64,000 bases of DNA from DATFQE01 sp963733845 (GTDB lineage: Bacteria > Actinomycetota > Thermoleophilia > Gaiellales > Gaiellaceae), in the NCBI GenBank assembly GCA_963733845.1, contig CAVTEM010000005.1, forward strand, positions 124,001 to 188,000, in the 5' to 3' direction. This document shows, piece after piece, positions 57,609-64,000 of the stretch; position 1 is the first letter of the stretch, and each line of letters opens with the position of its first letter. The translations under genes and the position numbers were made by a program. A model generated the notes under the pieces. That model was not told the DNA's origin. It did no database searches and was given only the letters and a program-made list of their open reading frames with translations.

Positions 57609-59134
57609 CGGTCGTGAGCGAGCCGGGATACGCGGTCGACAGGCTCGCCGGGGAGCTGGCGCGCCTCGCCGGTGCGCCGGTCGAGCTGGAGCGGCCGGCC
57701 AAGTCGGAGCATGGCGACTACGCGACGAACGTCGCGCTGCGCCTGGCGCCCCAGCAGGGGCGGCCGCCGCGCGAGCTCGCGGAGGAGCTGGCCACGCAGG
57801 CCGTCGAGCTGGAGGCGGTCGAGCGCGCGGAGGTGGCCGGGCCGGGCTTCCTCAACCTGTGGCTGCAGGACGCGTGGTTCGCGGAGGCGCTGGCGGAGAT
57901 CGACGCCGACTACGGGCGTCGATCGACGGCACAGCCCGAGCGGGTGCAGGTGGAGATGGTCTCCGCCAATCCGACCGGCCCGATCACGGTCGCCTCGGCC
58001 CGAAACGGCGCCTACGGCGACGCGGTTGCGCGCCTGCTCGAGTTCGCCGGCCACACGGTCGAGCGCGAGTACTACTACAACGACGCCGGCGCGCAGATGG
58101 ACCGCTTCCGGGCTTCGGTGGAGGCGCGACGGCGTGGGGAGGAGCCGCCCGAGGACGGCTACCGCGGCGAGTACGTCGACGAGCTGGCCCGCAGCGAAGG
58201 CGACCCGGTGGCGCCGATGCTCGAGCAGATCGAGAAGACACTGGAGCGGTTTCGCGTCCACTTCGACAGCTGGACGCTCCAGAGCGAGCTCGAGACGCGG
58301 ATCCACGAGTTGCTGCCGCAGCTGCCGACCTACGAGCAGGAGGGGGCCGTATGGGTTCGCGCGAGCGAGTACGGCGACGACGACGACCGGGTGATCATCC
58401 GCTCGGCCGAAAAGGGCGGCACGCCGACGTACCGGGCCGCGGACATCGCCTACCTCGTCCAGAAGCTCGACCGCGCGTACGACCGCGCGATCTACGTCCT
58501 CGGCGCCGACCACCACGGGACGCGCAACTGGTACGCGGCCGTCGCGCGGATGCTCGGCTACGACCCCTCGCGCGTCGAGGTTCTCCTGTACCAGCTCGTG
58601 CACCTGACCCGCGGCGGTGCGCAGACGAAGATGTCGAAGCGCCGGGGCGACGTCGTCTTCCTCGACGAGTTCATGGACGAGATCGGCGTCGACGCGGCGC
58701 GTTGGTACCTGATCTCGCGCGACCACGACCAGACGATCGAGATCGACGTCGACCTCGCCGCCGAGAAGTCGCAGAAGAACCCCGTCTACTACGTCCAGTA
58801 CGCGCACGCGCGCATCGCCGGGATCCTGCGGAACGCGGGCGACGCCGAGCAGAGCGCGACCGCGGGGGCGCTCGCGCGCGAGGAACGCGACCTGGTCAAA
58901 CGCCTGGCCGAGTTCCCGGCGCTCGTCGCCGAGGCGACCGAGCGGCGCGGCCCGCACGCGATCCCGACCTACGCGATCCGCGTCGCCGACGACTTCCACC
59001 GCTTCTACCACGAGCACCGCGTGCTCGAGAGCGGCGACCGGGAGCCGTTCAGGCTCGCGCTCGTGCGGGCGACGCAGGCGGTCGTCGCGCGCTCGCTCGA
59101 CCTGATCGGGGTCGACGCGCCCGAGCGGATGTAG
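57605..59134 (+). CDS. argS: Arginyl-tRNA synthetase with altered HIGH motif
   Basis: A 509-residue class I synthetase. N-terminal tRNA-binding add-on (HGDYATNVALRLA), then the nucleotide-binding signature at 121-134, which reads ANPTGPITVASARN where almost all ArgRS have ANPTGPLHVGHGR. Next come GADHHGT, and KMSKRRGDVV at 342 in place of KMSKS. The C-terminal anticodon-binding helices (YVQYAHARIAGILR, DDFHRFYHEHRV) are normal. ATG overlaps the M48 stop. Identification is firm; the loss of both HIGH histidines is a real substitution in this sequence, not a frameshift. Confidence 0.93.
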   Translation: MTVVSEPGYAVDRLAGELARLAGAPVELERPAKSEHGDYATNVALRLAPQQGRPPRELAEELATQAVELEAVERAEVAGPGFLNLWLQDAWFAEALAEIDADYGRRSTAQPERVQVEMVSANPTGPITVASARNGAYGDAVARLLEFAGHTVEREYYYNDAGAQMDRFRASVEARRRGEEPPEDGYRGEYVDELARSEGDPVAPMLEQIEKTLERFRVHFDSWTLQSELETRIHELLPQLPTYEQEGAVWVRASEYGDDDDRVIIRSAEKGGTPTYRAADIAYLVQKLDRAYDRAIYVLGADHHGTRNWYAAVARMLGYDPSRVEVLLYQLVHLTRGGAQTKMSKRRGDVVFLDEFMDEIGVDAARWYLISRDHDQTIEIDVDLAAEKSQKNPVYYVQYAHARIAGILRNAGDAEQSATAGALAREERDLVKRLAEFPALVAEATERRGPHAIPTYAIRVADDFHRFYHEHRVLESGDREPFRLALVRATQAVVARSLDLIGVDAPERM

Positions 59135-59147
59135 GCTCCCCGCGCCG

Positions 59148-60143
59148 ATGGCGACGACCGGCAGGCCTCCCGACCGCAACCTCGCGCTCGAGCTCGTCCG
59201 GGTCACCGAGGCGGGCGCGATGGGCGCCGGACGCTGGATCGGGCGCGGCGACAAGATCGGTGCCGACCAGGCCGCGGTCGACGCGATGCGTGCCGTGCTC
59301 GACACCGTGCAGATGCGCGGCATGGTCGTGATCGGGGAGGGCGAGAAGGACGAGGCGCCGATGCTCTACAACGGCGAGGAGGTCGGGTCGGGCAGCGGGC
59401 CCGAGGTCGACGTCGCCGTCGATCCGCTCGAGGGCACGCGTCTGACCGCCCTTGGCCAGCCGAACGCGATCTCGACCGTCGCGCTCGCCGAGCGCGGCAC
59501 GATGTTCTTCCCCGGTGCGGCGGTCTACATGGAGAAGATCGCCTGTGGGCCGGAGGCCGCGGCCGTCGTCGACCTCGACCAGTCGCCGTCCGACAACGTC
59601 CGCGCGGTCGCCGACGCGAAGGGCGTCTCGGTCCGGGAGGTCTCCGTGGTCGTGCTCGACCGGCCCCGCCACGAGGCGTTGATCGGCGAGCTCCGCGAGG
59701 TGGGGGCGAAGGTGCTGCTGATCCTTGACGGCGACGTGGCCCCAGCGATCGCGGCCGCACAGCCCGGCACCGGTGTCGACCTGCTCATGGGCGTCGGCGG
59801 GACCCCGGAGGGCGTGCTCTCCGCGGCCGCCCTCAAGTGCGTGGGCGGCGCGCTCCACGGGCGGCTCTGGCCGCGCGACGACGACGAGCGCCGGCAGCTC
59901 GTCGACGCCGGTTTCGACGTCGAGCGCAAGCTGACGCTCGACGACCTCGTCGCCGGCGACGACGTCTTCTTCGCCGCCACCGGCGTGACCACGGGAGCGC
60001 TGCTCAAGGGCGTCCGCTATGCGCGTGACGGCGCCTTCACCGACTCGATCGTGATGCGCTCGCGCTCGGGCACGGTCCGCCGCGTCGAGGCCACGCACGC
60101 GCTCGAGAAGCTGACTGCGCTGACCGGCCGCGAGTACCGCTAG
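59148..60143 (+). CDS. glpX: Class II fructose-1,6-bisphosphatase
   Basis: A 331-residue GlpX that removes the 1-phosphate of fructose-1,6-bisphosphate in gluconeogenesis. Family text: RNLALELVRVTEAGAM, GEGEKDEAPMLYNGE, VDVAVDPLEGTRL (metal site), YMEKIACG, GVGGTPEGVLSAAALKCVGG. TAGGCT lies 10 bases before ATG 59148. The TAG stop overlaps the first palindrome of a repeat pair. With convergent fba next door, this locus supplies the two central gluconeogenic steps. Confidence 0.96.
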   Translation: MATTGRPPDRNLALELVRVTEAGAMGAGRWIGRGDKIGADQAAVDAMRAVLDTVQMRGMVVIGEGEKDEAPMLYNGEEVGSGSGPEVDVAVDPLEGTRLTALGQPNAISTVALAERGTMFFPGAAVYMEKIACGPEAAAVVDLDQSPSDNVRAVADAKGVSVREVSVVVLDRPRHEALIGELREVGAKVLLILDGDVAPAIAAAQPGTGVDLLMGVGGTPEGVLSAAALKCVGGALHGRLWPRDDDERRQLVDAGFDVERKLTLDDLVAGDDVFFAATGVTTGALLKGVRYARDGAFTDSIVMRSRSGTVRRVEATHALEKLTALTGREYR

Positions 60144-60214
60144 TAACAGACTGTTACTTGGACGTAACGGCGGCCTGGCTCCAGCGTTTCGTTGGCTAGT
60201 AACAGACTGTTACT
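60142..60214. repeat. Pair of palindromes AGTAACAG-A-CTGTTACT between glpX and fba
   Basis: Copies at 60142-60158 and 60198-60214, 56 bases apart, same orientation, each followed by TTG. The first one overlaps the glpX stop TAG; the second ends 2 bases before the fba stop on the other strand. Identical to the pair at 18731-18803. Confidence 0.75.
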
Positions 60215-60216
60215 TG

Positions 60217-61251
60217 CTAGGCGGTAACGGCCTCCCGCTCCATCTCAGGTGCATAGGAGCCCGTCCGCGCGGCCGAGTTCATCTTCGCGCGGTGGTAGAA
60301 GGCGCGCTGCGCGGCCTCGCGGTTCTCGGCCTTGCCGCCCCACGCCTTCTGCGCAGCCGCCTGCAGCGCTCGGCCGTAGGAGAACGAGAGCTGCCACGGC
60401 AGCTGCTCGCCGAGGGCGTTCATCGCGTTGAGACGCGCGGTCGCGTCCTCGTCGGTCTGCCCGCCGGAGAGGAAGACGATCCCCGGCACCGCCGTCGGCA
60501 CCGTGCGCTTGAAGCACCTGATCGTGGCGCCGGCGATCTCCTCGTGCGAGGCCTGCTGCGTCGCGTCGTAGCCCGGCAGCACCATGTTCGGCTTGAGCAG
60601 CATCCCCTCGAAGTCGACGCGCTGGTCGTAGAGCTCCGTGAACACCGCCTGCAGCGTCCGTGACGTGACGGAGTACGAGCGCTCGAGCGTGTGGTCGCCG
60701 TCCATGAGCACCTCGGGCTCGACGATCGGCACGAGGCCGACCTCCTGGCTCAACGCGGCGTACCGCGCGAGCGCGTGCGCGTTCGTCCAGATCGCGTAGT
60801 CGCTCGGGATGTGCTCGCCCTTGATCGAGATCACCGCGCGCCACTTGGTGAAGCGCGCACCGAGCTCGCGGTACTCCTCGAGGCGCTCGCGGAGGCCGTC
60901 GAGACCCTCGGTCACGGTTTCCTCGTTCGCCAGCGCGAGCGGCTTCGCGCCCTTGTCGACCTTGATCCCGGGAATGATTCCCTGCCGCTCGAGCGCCTTG
61001 GGGAACGGCGTGCCGTCCTCGGTGGACTGGCGGATCGTCTCGTCGAAGAGGATCACGCCGCTGATGTAGTCGCCAGCGCCCTCGGTGGTGAAGAGCAGGT
61101 CGCGGTACGCGCGCCGGTTCTCCTCGGTGGACTCGACGCCGATTGCGTCGAAGCGCTTCTTGATCGTCCCGGAGCTCTCGTCCGCGGCGAGGATTCCCTT
61201 GCCCTCGGCGACGAGAGCCTTCGCGGTCTCGTGCAGCCTCTCGCTGTCCAT
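60217..61251 (-). CDS. fba: Class I fructose-bisphosphate aldolase
   Basis: A 344-residue Schiff-base aldolase, the eukaryote-like class I form also found in some bacteria. Text: GKGILAADESSGTIKKRF, KWRAVISI, and the Schiff-base lysine K220 in GMLLKPNMVLPG, followed by FLSGGQTDEDATARLNAMN and PWQLSFSYGRALQ. ATG 61251 has GGGAGGG 3-4 bases upstream. GATAAT about 25 bases further upstream on the minus strand is a good -10. Confidence 0.95.
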   Translation of the reverse strand: MDSERLHETAKALVAEGKGILAADESSGTIKKRFDAIGVESTEENRRAYRDLLFTTEGAGDYISGVILFDETIRQSTEDGTPFPKALERQGIIPGIKVDKGAKPLALANEETVTEGLDGLRERLEEYRELGARFTKWRAVISIKGEHIPSDYAIWTNAHALARYAALSQEVGLVPIVEPEVLMDGDHTLERSYSVTSRTLQAVFTELYDQRVDFEGMLLKPNMVLPGYDATQQASHEEIAGATIRCFKRTVPTAVPGIVFLSGGQTDEDATARLNAMNALGEQLPWQLSFSYGRALQAAAQKAWGGKAENREAAQRAFYHRAKMNSAARTGSYAPEMEREAVTA

Positions 61252-61331
61252 CGTCCCTCCCTGAAGTCTCTTTCCGTCCTCGATTATCCCGGTCGAAGCG
61301 CCGCTTCGCCGCCGGTTAGAATGGCGGCCAC

Positions 61332-61404
61332 GCGGACGTAGCTCAGCTGGTAGAGCATTGGCTTCCCAAGCCAAGGGTCGTGGGTTCGAATCCCATCGTC
61401 CGCT
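61332..61404 (+). tRNA. tRNA-Gly (CCC)
   Basis: 73-base cloverleaf. Acceptor GCGGACG/CGTCCGC with discriminator T, D-arm TAGCTCAGCTGGTAGAGCA, anticodon loop TTCCCAA giving CCC, T-arm GTGGGTTCGAATCCCAT. TAGAAT about 10 bases upstream is a likely -10. Confidence 0.95.
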
Positions 61405-61470
61405 TCGCCGATTAGCAGGGGGTTTGCGTGAGACGTCCGCGGCGCGAGTGCTGCCGAAGCGGGACGCCGC

Positions 61471-61959
61471 CTAGCCGCGCACGAGGAGTGATCGCCGAGT
61501 CCGGACGGGCCGGGTCGACGCAAGGTAGGCGATCAGCTCGTAACGGCCCGGTTCCAGGTCGAGCGGATCCGGACCGAGGCTGCAGACGTATGTCGCCCGG
61601 GCGCCCAGCCGCCGAGCGGTCAACACCTGGGCGAAAGCGCGATGGGAGCTCCACGAGTACACGGTCTTTCCTCCCCTGCGCAGGACGACGTTGGCGTACT
61701 GGCTGGTCGGGAAGGGCACACGGAGCGCACTCGAGGTTCGGTTCCGCAGGCTGAGGGCCCAACGAACTTGCGGGCCAGTGGCAGACGTCCCTAGCGTGTA
61801 GCCCACGCTCAGGTCGAGGTCTCGCGGCCGGGCGCTTCGGCCGGATACGGCCAAGGCGGAGTACGTCCGGCAGTGAGAAATCTCACCGGCTGCTCGCGAC
61901 GCCGACGCTGCGGGGACGGCGGCCAGCACGAGGACTAGCGACAGTACAGCGCGGGACAC
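61471..61959 (-). CDS. Secreted BsuPI-domain protein (protease inhibitor-like)
   Basis: About 162 residues with a signal peptide (AVLSLVLVLAAVPAASA) and a BsuPI-like beta-sandwich: VRWALSLRNRTSSALRVPFP, SQYANVVLRRGGKTVYSWS, and DPLDLEPGRYELIAYL. The Bacillus prototype inhibits intracellular subtilisin; exported relatives are common and may bind proteases or be structural. GTG 61959 places the signal peptide correctly; a TTG at 61989 is an in-frame alternative. Confidence 0.78.
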   Translation of the reverse strand: MSRAVLSLVLVLAAVPAASASRAAGEISHCRTYSALAVSGRSARPRDLDLSVGYTLGTSATGPQVRWALSLRNRTSSALRVPFPTSQYANVVLRRGGKTVYSWSSHRAFAQVLTARRLGARATYVCSLGPDPLDLEPGRYELIAYLASTRPVRTRRSLLVRG

Positions 61960-62213
61960 CAGGAAGTAGGACCCCTGGACGGGCCACAAGTTGGCTGCCT
62001 AGCTGCTGAGGCTCGGTCGCCGGCTCTATCCGCCCGCGCACCTCGGGCAAGAAAAGGACGAGGGAGGGACGTGCCCTCCCCCGGCCGCGCCTGGTGGCCC
62101 CCCCTGCGCGGCATAGAAGAAGACCCGGTCGGAGCGCAAAACGTGCGCGGCTCGCTCGTAAAGTTTCGGTAAGCGACAGGTGCAACACCCGGCGGTTTGG
62201 GGATGATTGGACC

Positions 62214-63563
62214 GTGTCGGCGCTCTTCCGATCGGCGAGCACGTCCTCCTTCGACAAGCTCTACAGGCAGCACGCGGCCTCCGTCTACCGCTACCTGCGG
62301 GCGGTCCTCGGCAACCACGCAGACGCCGAGGACGTCACGCAGCAGGTTTTCCTCAACGCCTACCGCGCCCTCGAGAACGGCACCAGGCCCCGTCGCGCCG
62401 AGAACTGGCTCTTCACGATCGCCCACAACGAAGCGCGCAGGCACTTTCGGGACACGCGCGGCCGGAAGCTCGAGGTGGAACTCGAGGAGGACGACCTTGC
62501 GTCCGACGTCTCGGAGCGCAGCGGGCCGAGCGCCGCCGACATCCTCCGAGCGCTCCAGCAGTTGACGCCCAACCAGCGCTCCGCGCTCGTGATGCGTGAG
62601 TTCGAGGGGCGCTCGTATGCCGAGATCTCCCGGATCATGGGCATGTCGCAGGCCGCGCTCGAGACGCTGGTGTTCCGCGCACGCAGGGCACTCGCCGAGG
62701 CTCTCGAGGACGGCCTCACCTGCGAGGAGGCCGAGCTCGCGCTGTCCCGCCGCCTCGACCGCCGCCTCTCGCGCCGCGAGGCGAGACGCCTCAAGGCCCA
62801 CATGCGCGAGTGCAGGGTCTGCGTCGGCTTCGAGGTCCGGCAGAAGCGGCAGCGCTCGCTCCTCAGAGGCCTGGGATCGGTGATTCCGGTCCCTGTCTCG
62901 CTCTTCGCCTTCCGCGGCGAGCAGGCCGCTGCCGCTGCGGGCGGGCTGACGGCGGGCGCCGCGGTCACGGGCGGCTCGGCGGGCGTCGCGGCCAAGGCTG
63001 CGGCTGTCGTCGCGGCCGTCACCGTCGCCGGCGGAGTGGGGGCCACCACGGTCCGTTCCGACTCGTCGGCGTCGCCGCAGCAGACTCCGGTCGCCGAAGC
63101 CGTGTCTGCCGCGCCGGCTTCGACAAGAACGGCCTCCGTCACGAGCGCACGCGTCGACGCTCCCGCGCGTCGGGCCGGGGCGCGGGCAACGCTGGTTGCG
63201 AAGCCCCGTCTCGCGCTCCGGAGAAAGAAGCCGAAGCGAATCAAGCCGCTCGTCCCGGCGCGGCTCGAGACCCCGGCGAGCGAGGTTCGGGACGGCGCAC
63301 CGGCATCGAAGGCCAAGGCGCAGCACGCTTCGCCCAAGCTGAAGCCGCAGCAGGCGGCCAACCCGAGCAAGCCCGCTCGGCCGGCGACGGCGAAGGCCGG
63401 GGCGTACGGCAAGCAGGCTCGTCCTCCACGACCCGACAACGCGGCGCGCGGCAAGCGGACGACACCCGCTTCGACGCTGGCGCCGGGTCAGGAGAAGAAG
63501 CTGCTCGAGACCAAGCCGGAGCCCGACCCCAAGCCCGCCAAGCCCGAGCAAGCGAAGTCCTAG
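62214..63563 (+). CDS. ECF sigma factor fused to zinc-binding and transmembrane tail
   Basis: A 449-residue protein. Residues 12-165 form an ECF sigma factor (region 2 SVYRYLRAVLGNHADAEDVT; region 4 MREFEGRSYAEISRIMGMSQ). Then come an anti-sigma-like zinc-binding helix pair with H196, C200 and C203 (LKAHMRECRVC), a likely membrane helix (about 257-280, Ala/Val/Gly-rich), and about 170 residues rich in Ala, Pro, Lys and Arg ending PEQAKS, presumably outside the cell. GTG 62214 is chosen as the start. Sigma and anti-sigma functions appear to sit in one chain. Confidence 0.85.
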   Translation: MSALFRSASTSSFDKLYRQHAASVYRYLRAVLGNHADAEDVTQQVFLNAYRALENGTRPRRAENWLFTIAHNEARRHFRDTRGRKLEVELEEDDLASDVSERSGPSAADILRALQQLTPNQRSALVMREFEGRSYAEISRIMGMSQAALETLVFRARRALAEALEDGLTCEEAELALSRRLDRRLSRREARRLKAHMRECRVCVGFEVRQKRQRSLLRGLGSVIPVPVSLFAFRGEQAAAAAGGLTAGAAVTGGSAGVAAKAAAVVAAVTVAGGVGATTVRSDSSASPQQTPVAEAVSAAPASTRTASVTSARVDAPARRAGARATLVAKPRLALRRKKPKRIKPLVPARLETPASEVRDGAPASKAKAQHASPKLKPQQAANPSKPARPATAKAGAYGKQARPPRPDNAARGKRTTPASTLAPGQEKKLLETKPEPDPKPAKPEQAKS

Positions 63564-63669
63564 CAGGCGGGCGGTCCCGCGGCGCTCGGCGCCTTCGCCC
63601 GCACCCTCGGGCGTGACGTCCGTCCGCGCAATCGCAGATGATCGGCGCGGAAACGACGGAAGGATCGGC

Positions 63670-63729
63670 ATGACGTTCGGGCGGCTCAGCGGGGAGCCGG
63701 GGGACTTTGTCCACTGGGACGCGGCGTGA
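63670..63729 (+). CDS. Possible 19-codon leader ORF
   Basis: ATG 63670 preceded by AAGGA at 6 bases, 19 codons, with its TGA overlapping the GTG of the next gene. It may be a short leader that couples translation to the downstream gene, or chance. Confidence 0.3.
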   Translation: MTFGRLSGEPGDFVHWDAA

Positions 63730-64000
63730 TCCACCTGCTGGTCGAGGCCGAGATCGAGGACTTCGGCCGCTTTCTCGAGAACTTCAACACGCGTGGACTG
63801 CGGCTCCGCCGCCAGCACGGGTCCCGCAGCGTCCGTGTCCTCCACCATCGCGACGAACCGGAGCGCGTATCGCTCCTGTTCGAGTGGGAGAGCGAGGAAG
63901 CGTTCCGCGGCTTCCTCGATGACCCGGACGTGCGCGAGTCGATGCGCCTCGGCGGCGCGAAGGGCTCGCCACGGATCACGTTCGTCGACGCGGTCGAGGA
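63726..64000 (+). CDS. Dimeric alpha/beta-barrel (ABM/monooxygenase-like) protein, partial
   Basis: The first 91 residues of a gene cut by the right edge. IHLLVEAEIEDFGRFLENF, a central basic helix, and VLHHRDEPERVSLLFEWESEEAFRGFL resemble dimeric alpha/beta-barrel proteins of the antibiotic-biosynthesis-monooxygenase/stress-responsive type. Start GTG 63726 overlaps the short upstream frame. Such proteins range from heme-degrading enzymes to small-molecule sensors, so no activity is assigned. Confidence 0.6.
   Translation, partial: MIHLLVEAEIEDFGRFLENFNTRGLRLRRQHGSRSVRVLHHRDEPERVSLLFEWESEEAFRGFLDDPDVRESMRLGGAKGSPRITFVDAVE

Overview
The window is high-GC DNA from a free-living actinobacterium, most likely class Thermoleophilia (Gaiellales or Solirubrobacterales). 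This is inferred from the text of the complete 16S-23S-5S operon (10155-15110), the presence of whiA, an actinobacterial-type HemQ, and a class I aldolase paired with GlpX. Almost everything is housekeeping. There is no phage, insertion sequence, CRISPR array or plasmid gene. At least fifteen single-base insertions break the frame of ten otherwise conserved genes (serA, htpX-like, a CAP protein, two beta/alpha-barrel proteins, pruA, an MGMT, tpiA, gpmI, an M48 peptidase). All are in the same direction, and many lie in runs of three Gs or Cs. This pattern suggests uncorrected sequence, such as a long-read or metagenome-assembled contig, rather than gene decay.

Layout. 1-9832: end of serA, a prenylcysteine-methyltransferase-like protein, a YbaK-type deacylase, ilvE, a DegT-family aminotransferase, a RemA-like protein, an MFS exporter, 3-methyladenine glycosylase, a PASTA-bearing class A penicillin-binding protein and tyrS. 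9818-15150: rRNA operon with its promoter, a leader that contains an intrinsic terminator, boxA-like sites and processing stems. 15172-21450: HtpX-like protease, a VLRF1-type protein, a histidine phosphatase, an SDR, dgt and dnaG. 21791-26104: secreted matrixin-like and subtilisin-like proteases between tRNA-Asn and tRNA-Leu. 26105-36481: a looser, accessory-looking stretch with small proteins, a HicA-like protein, a possible injection-system cargo protein with a TPR partner, a secreted beta-helix protein, a CAP protein, peroxiredoxin and membrane proteins. 36748-45689: hemQ, uvrC and a four-gene ABC exporter operon. 45852-55058: pruA, MGMT, whiA and the glycolytic run gap-pgk-tpiA-gpmI. 55074-64000: ECF sigma factor, phosphoesterase, M48 peptidase, argS, glpX, fba, tRNA-Gly, and a sigma factor fused to a zinc-binding, membrane-spanning tail.

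How genes work together. gap, pgk, tpiA, gpmI, glpX and fba cover most of lower glycolysis and gluconeogenesis within 11 kb. Translational coupling is heavy: many neighbours overlap by ATGA, GTGA or TGATG. Many other starts have no Shine-Dalgarno sequence but a TANNNT hexamer 6-10 bases upstream, which points to leaderless mRNAs. In three divergent pairs the two -10 hexamers share their TA.

The least ordinary content is intergenic. There is a roughly 165-bp structured repeat with AGGAGGG inverted ends, with two long copies and one 54-bp derivative, each sitting on a TAG stop codon. A 17-bp palindrome AGTAACAG-A-CTGTTACT occurs as two spaced pairs. A GGTGCC-N-GGCACC palindrome appears once between genes and once inside the gpmI reading frame.
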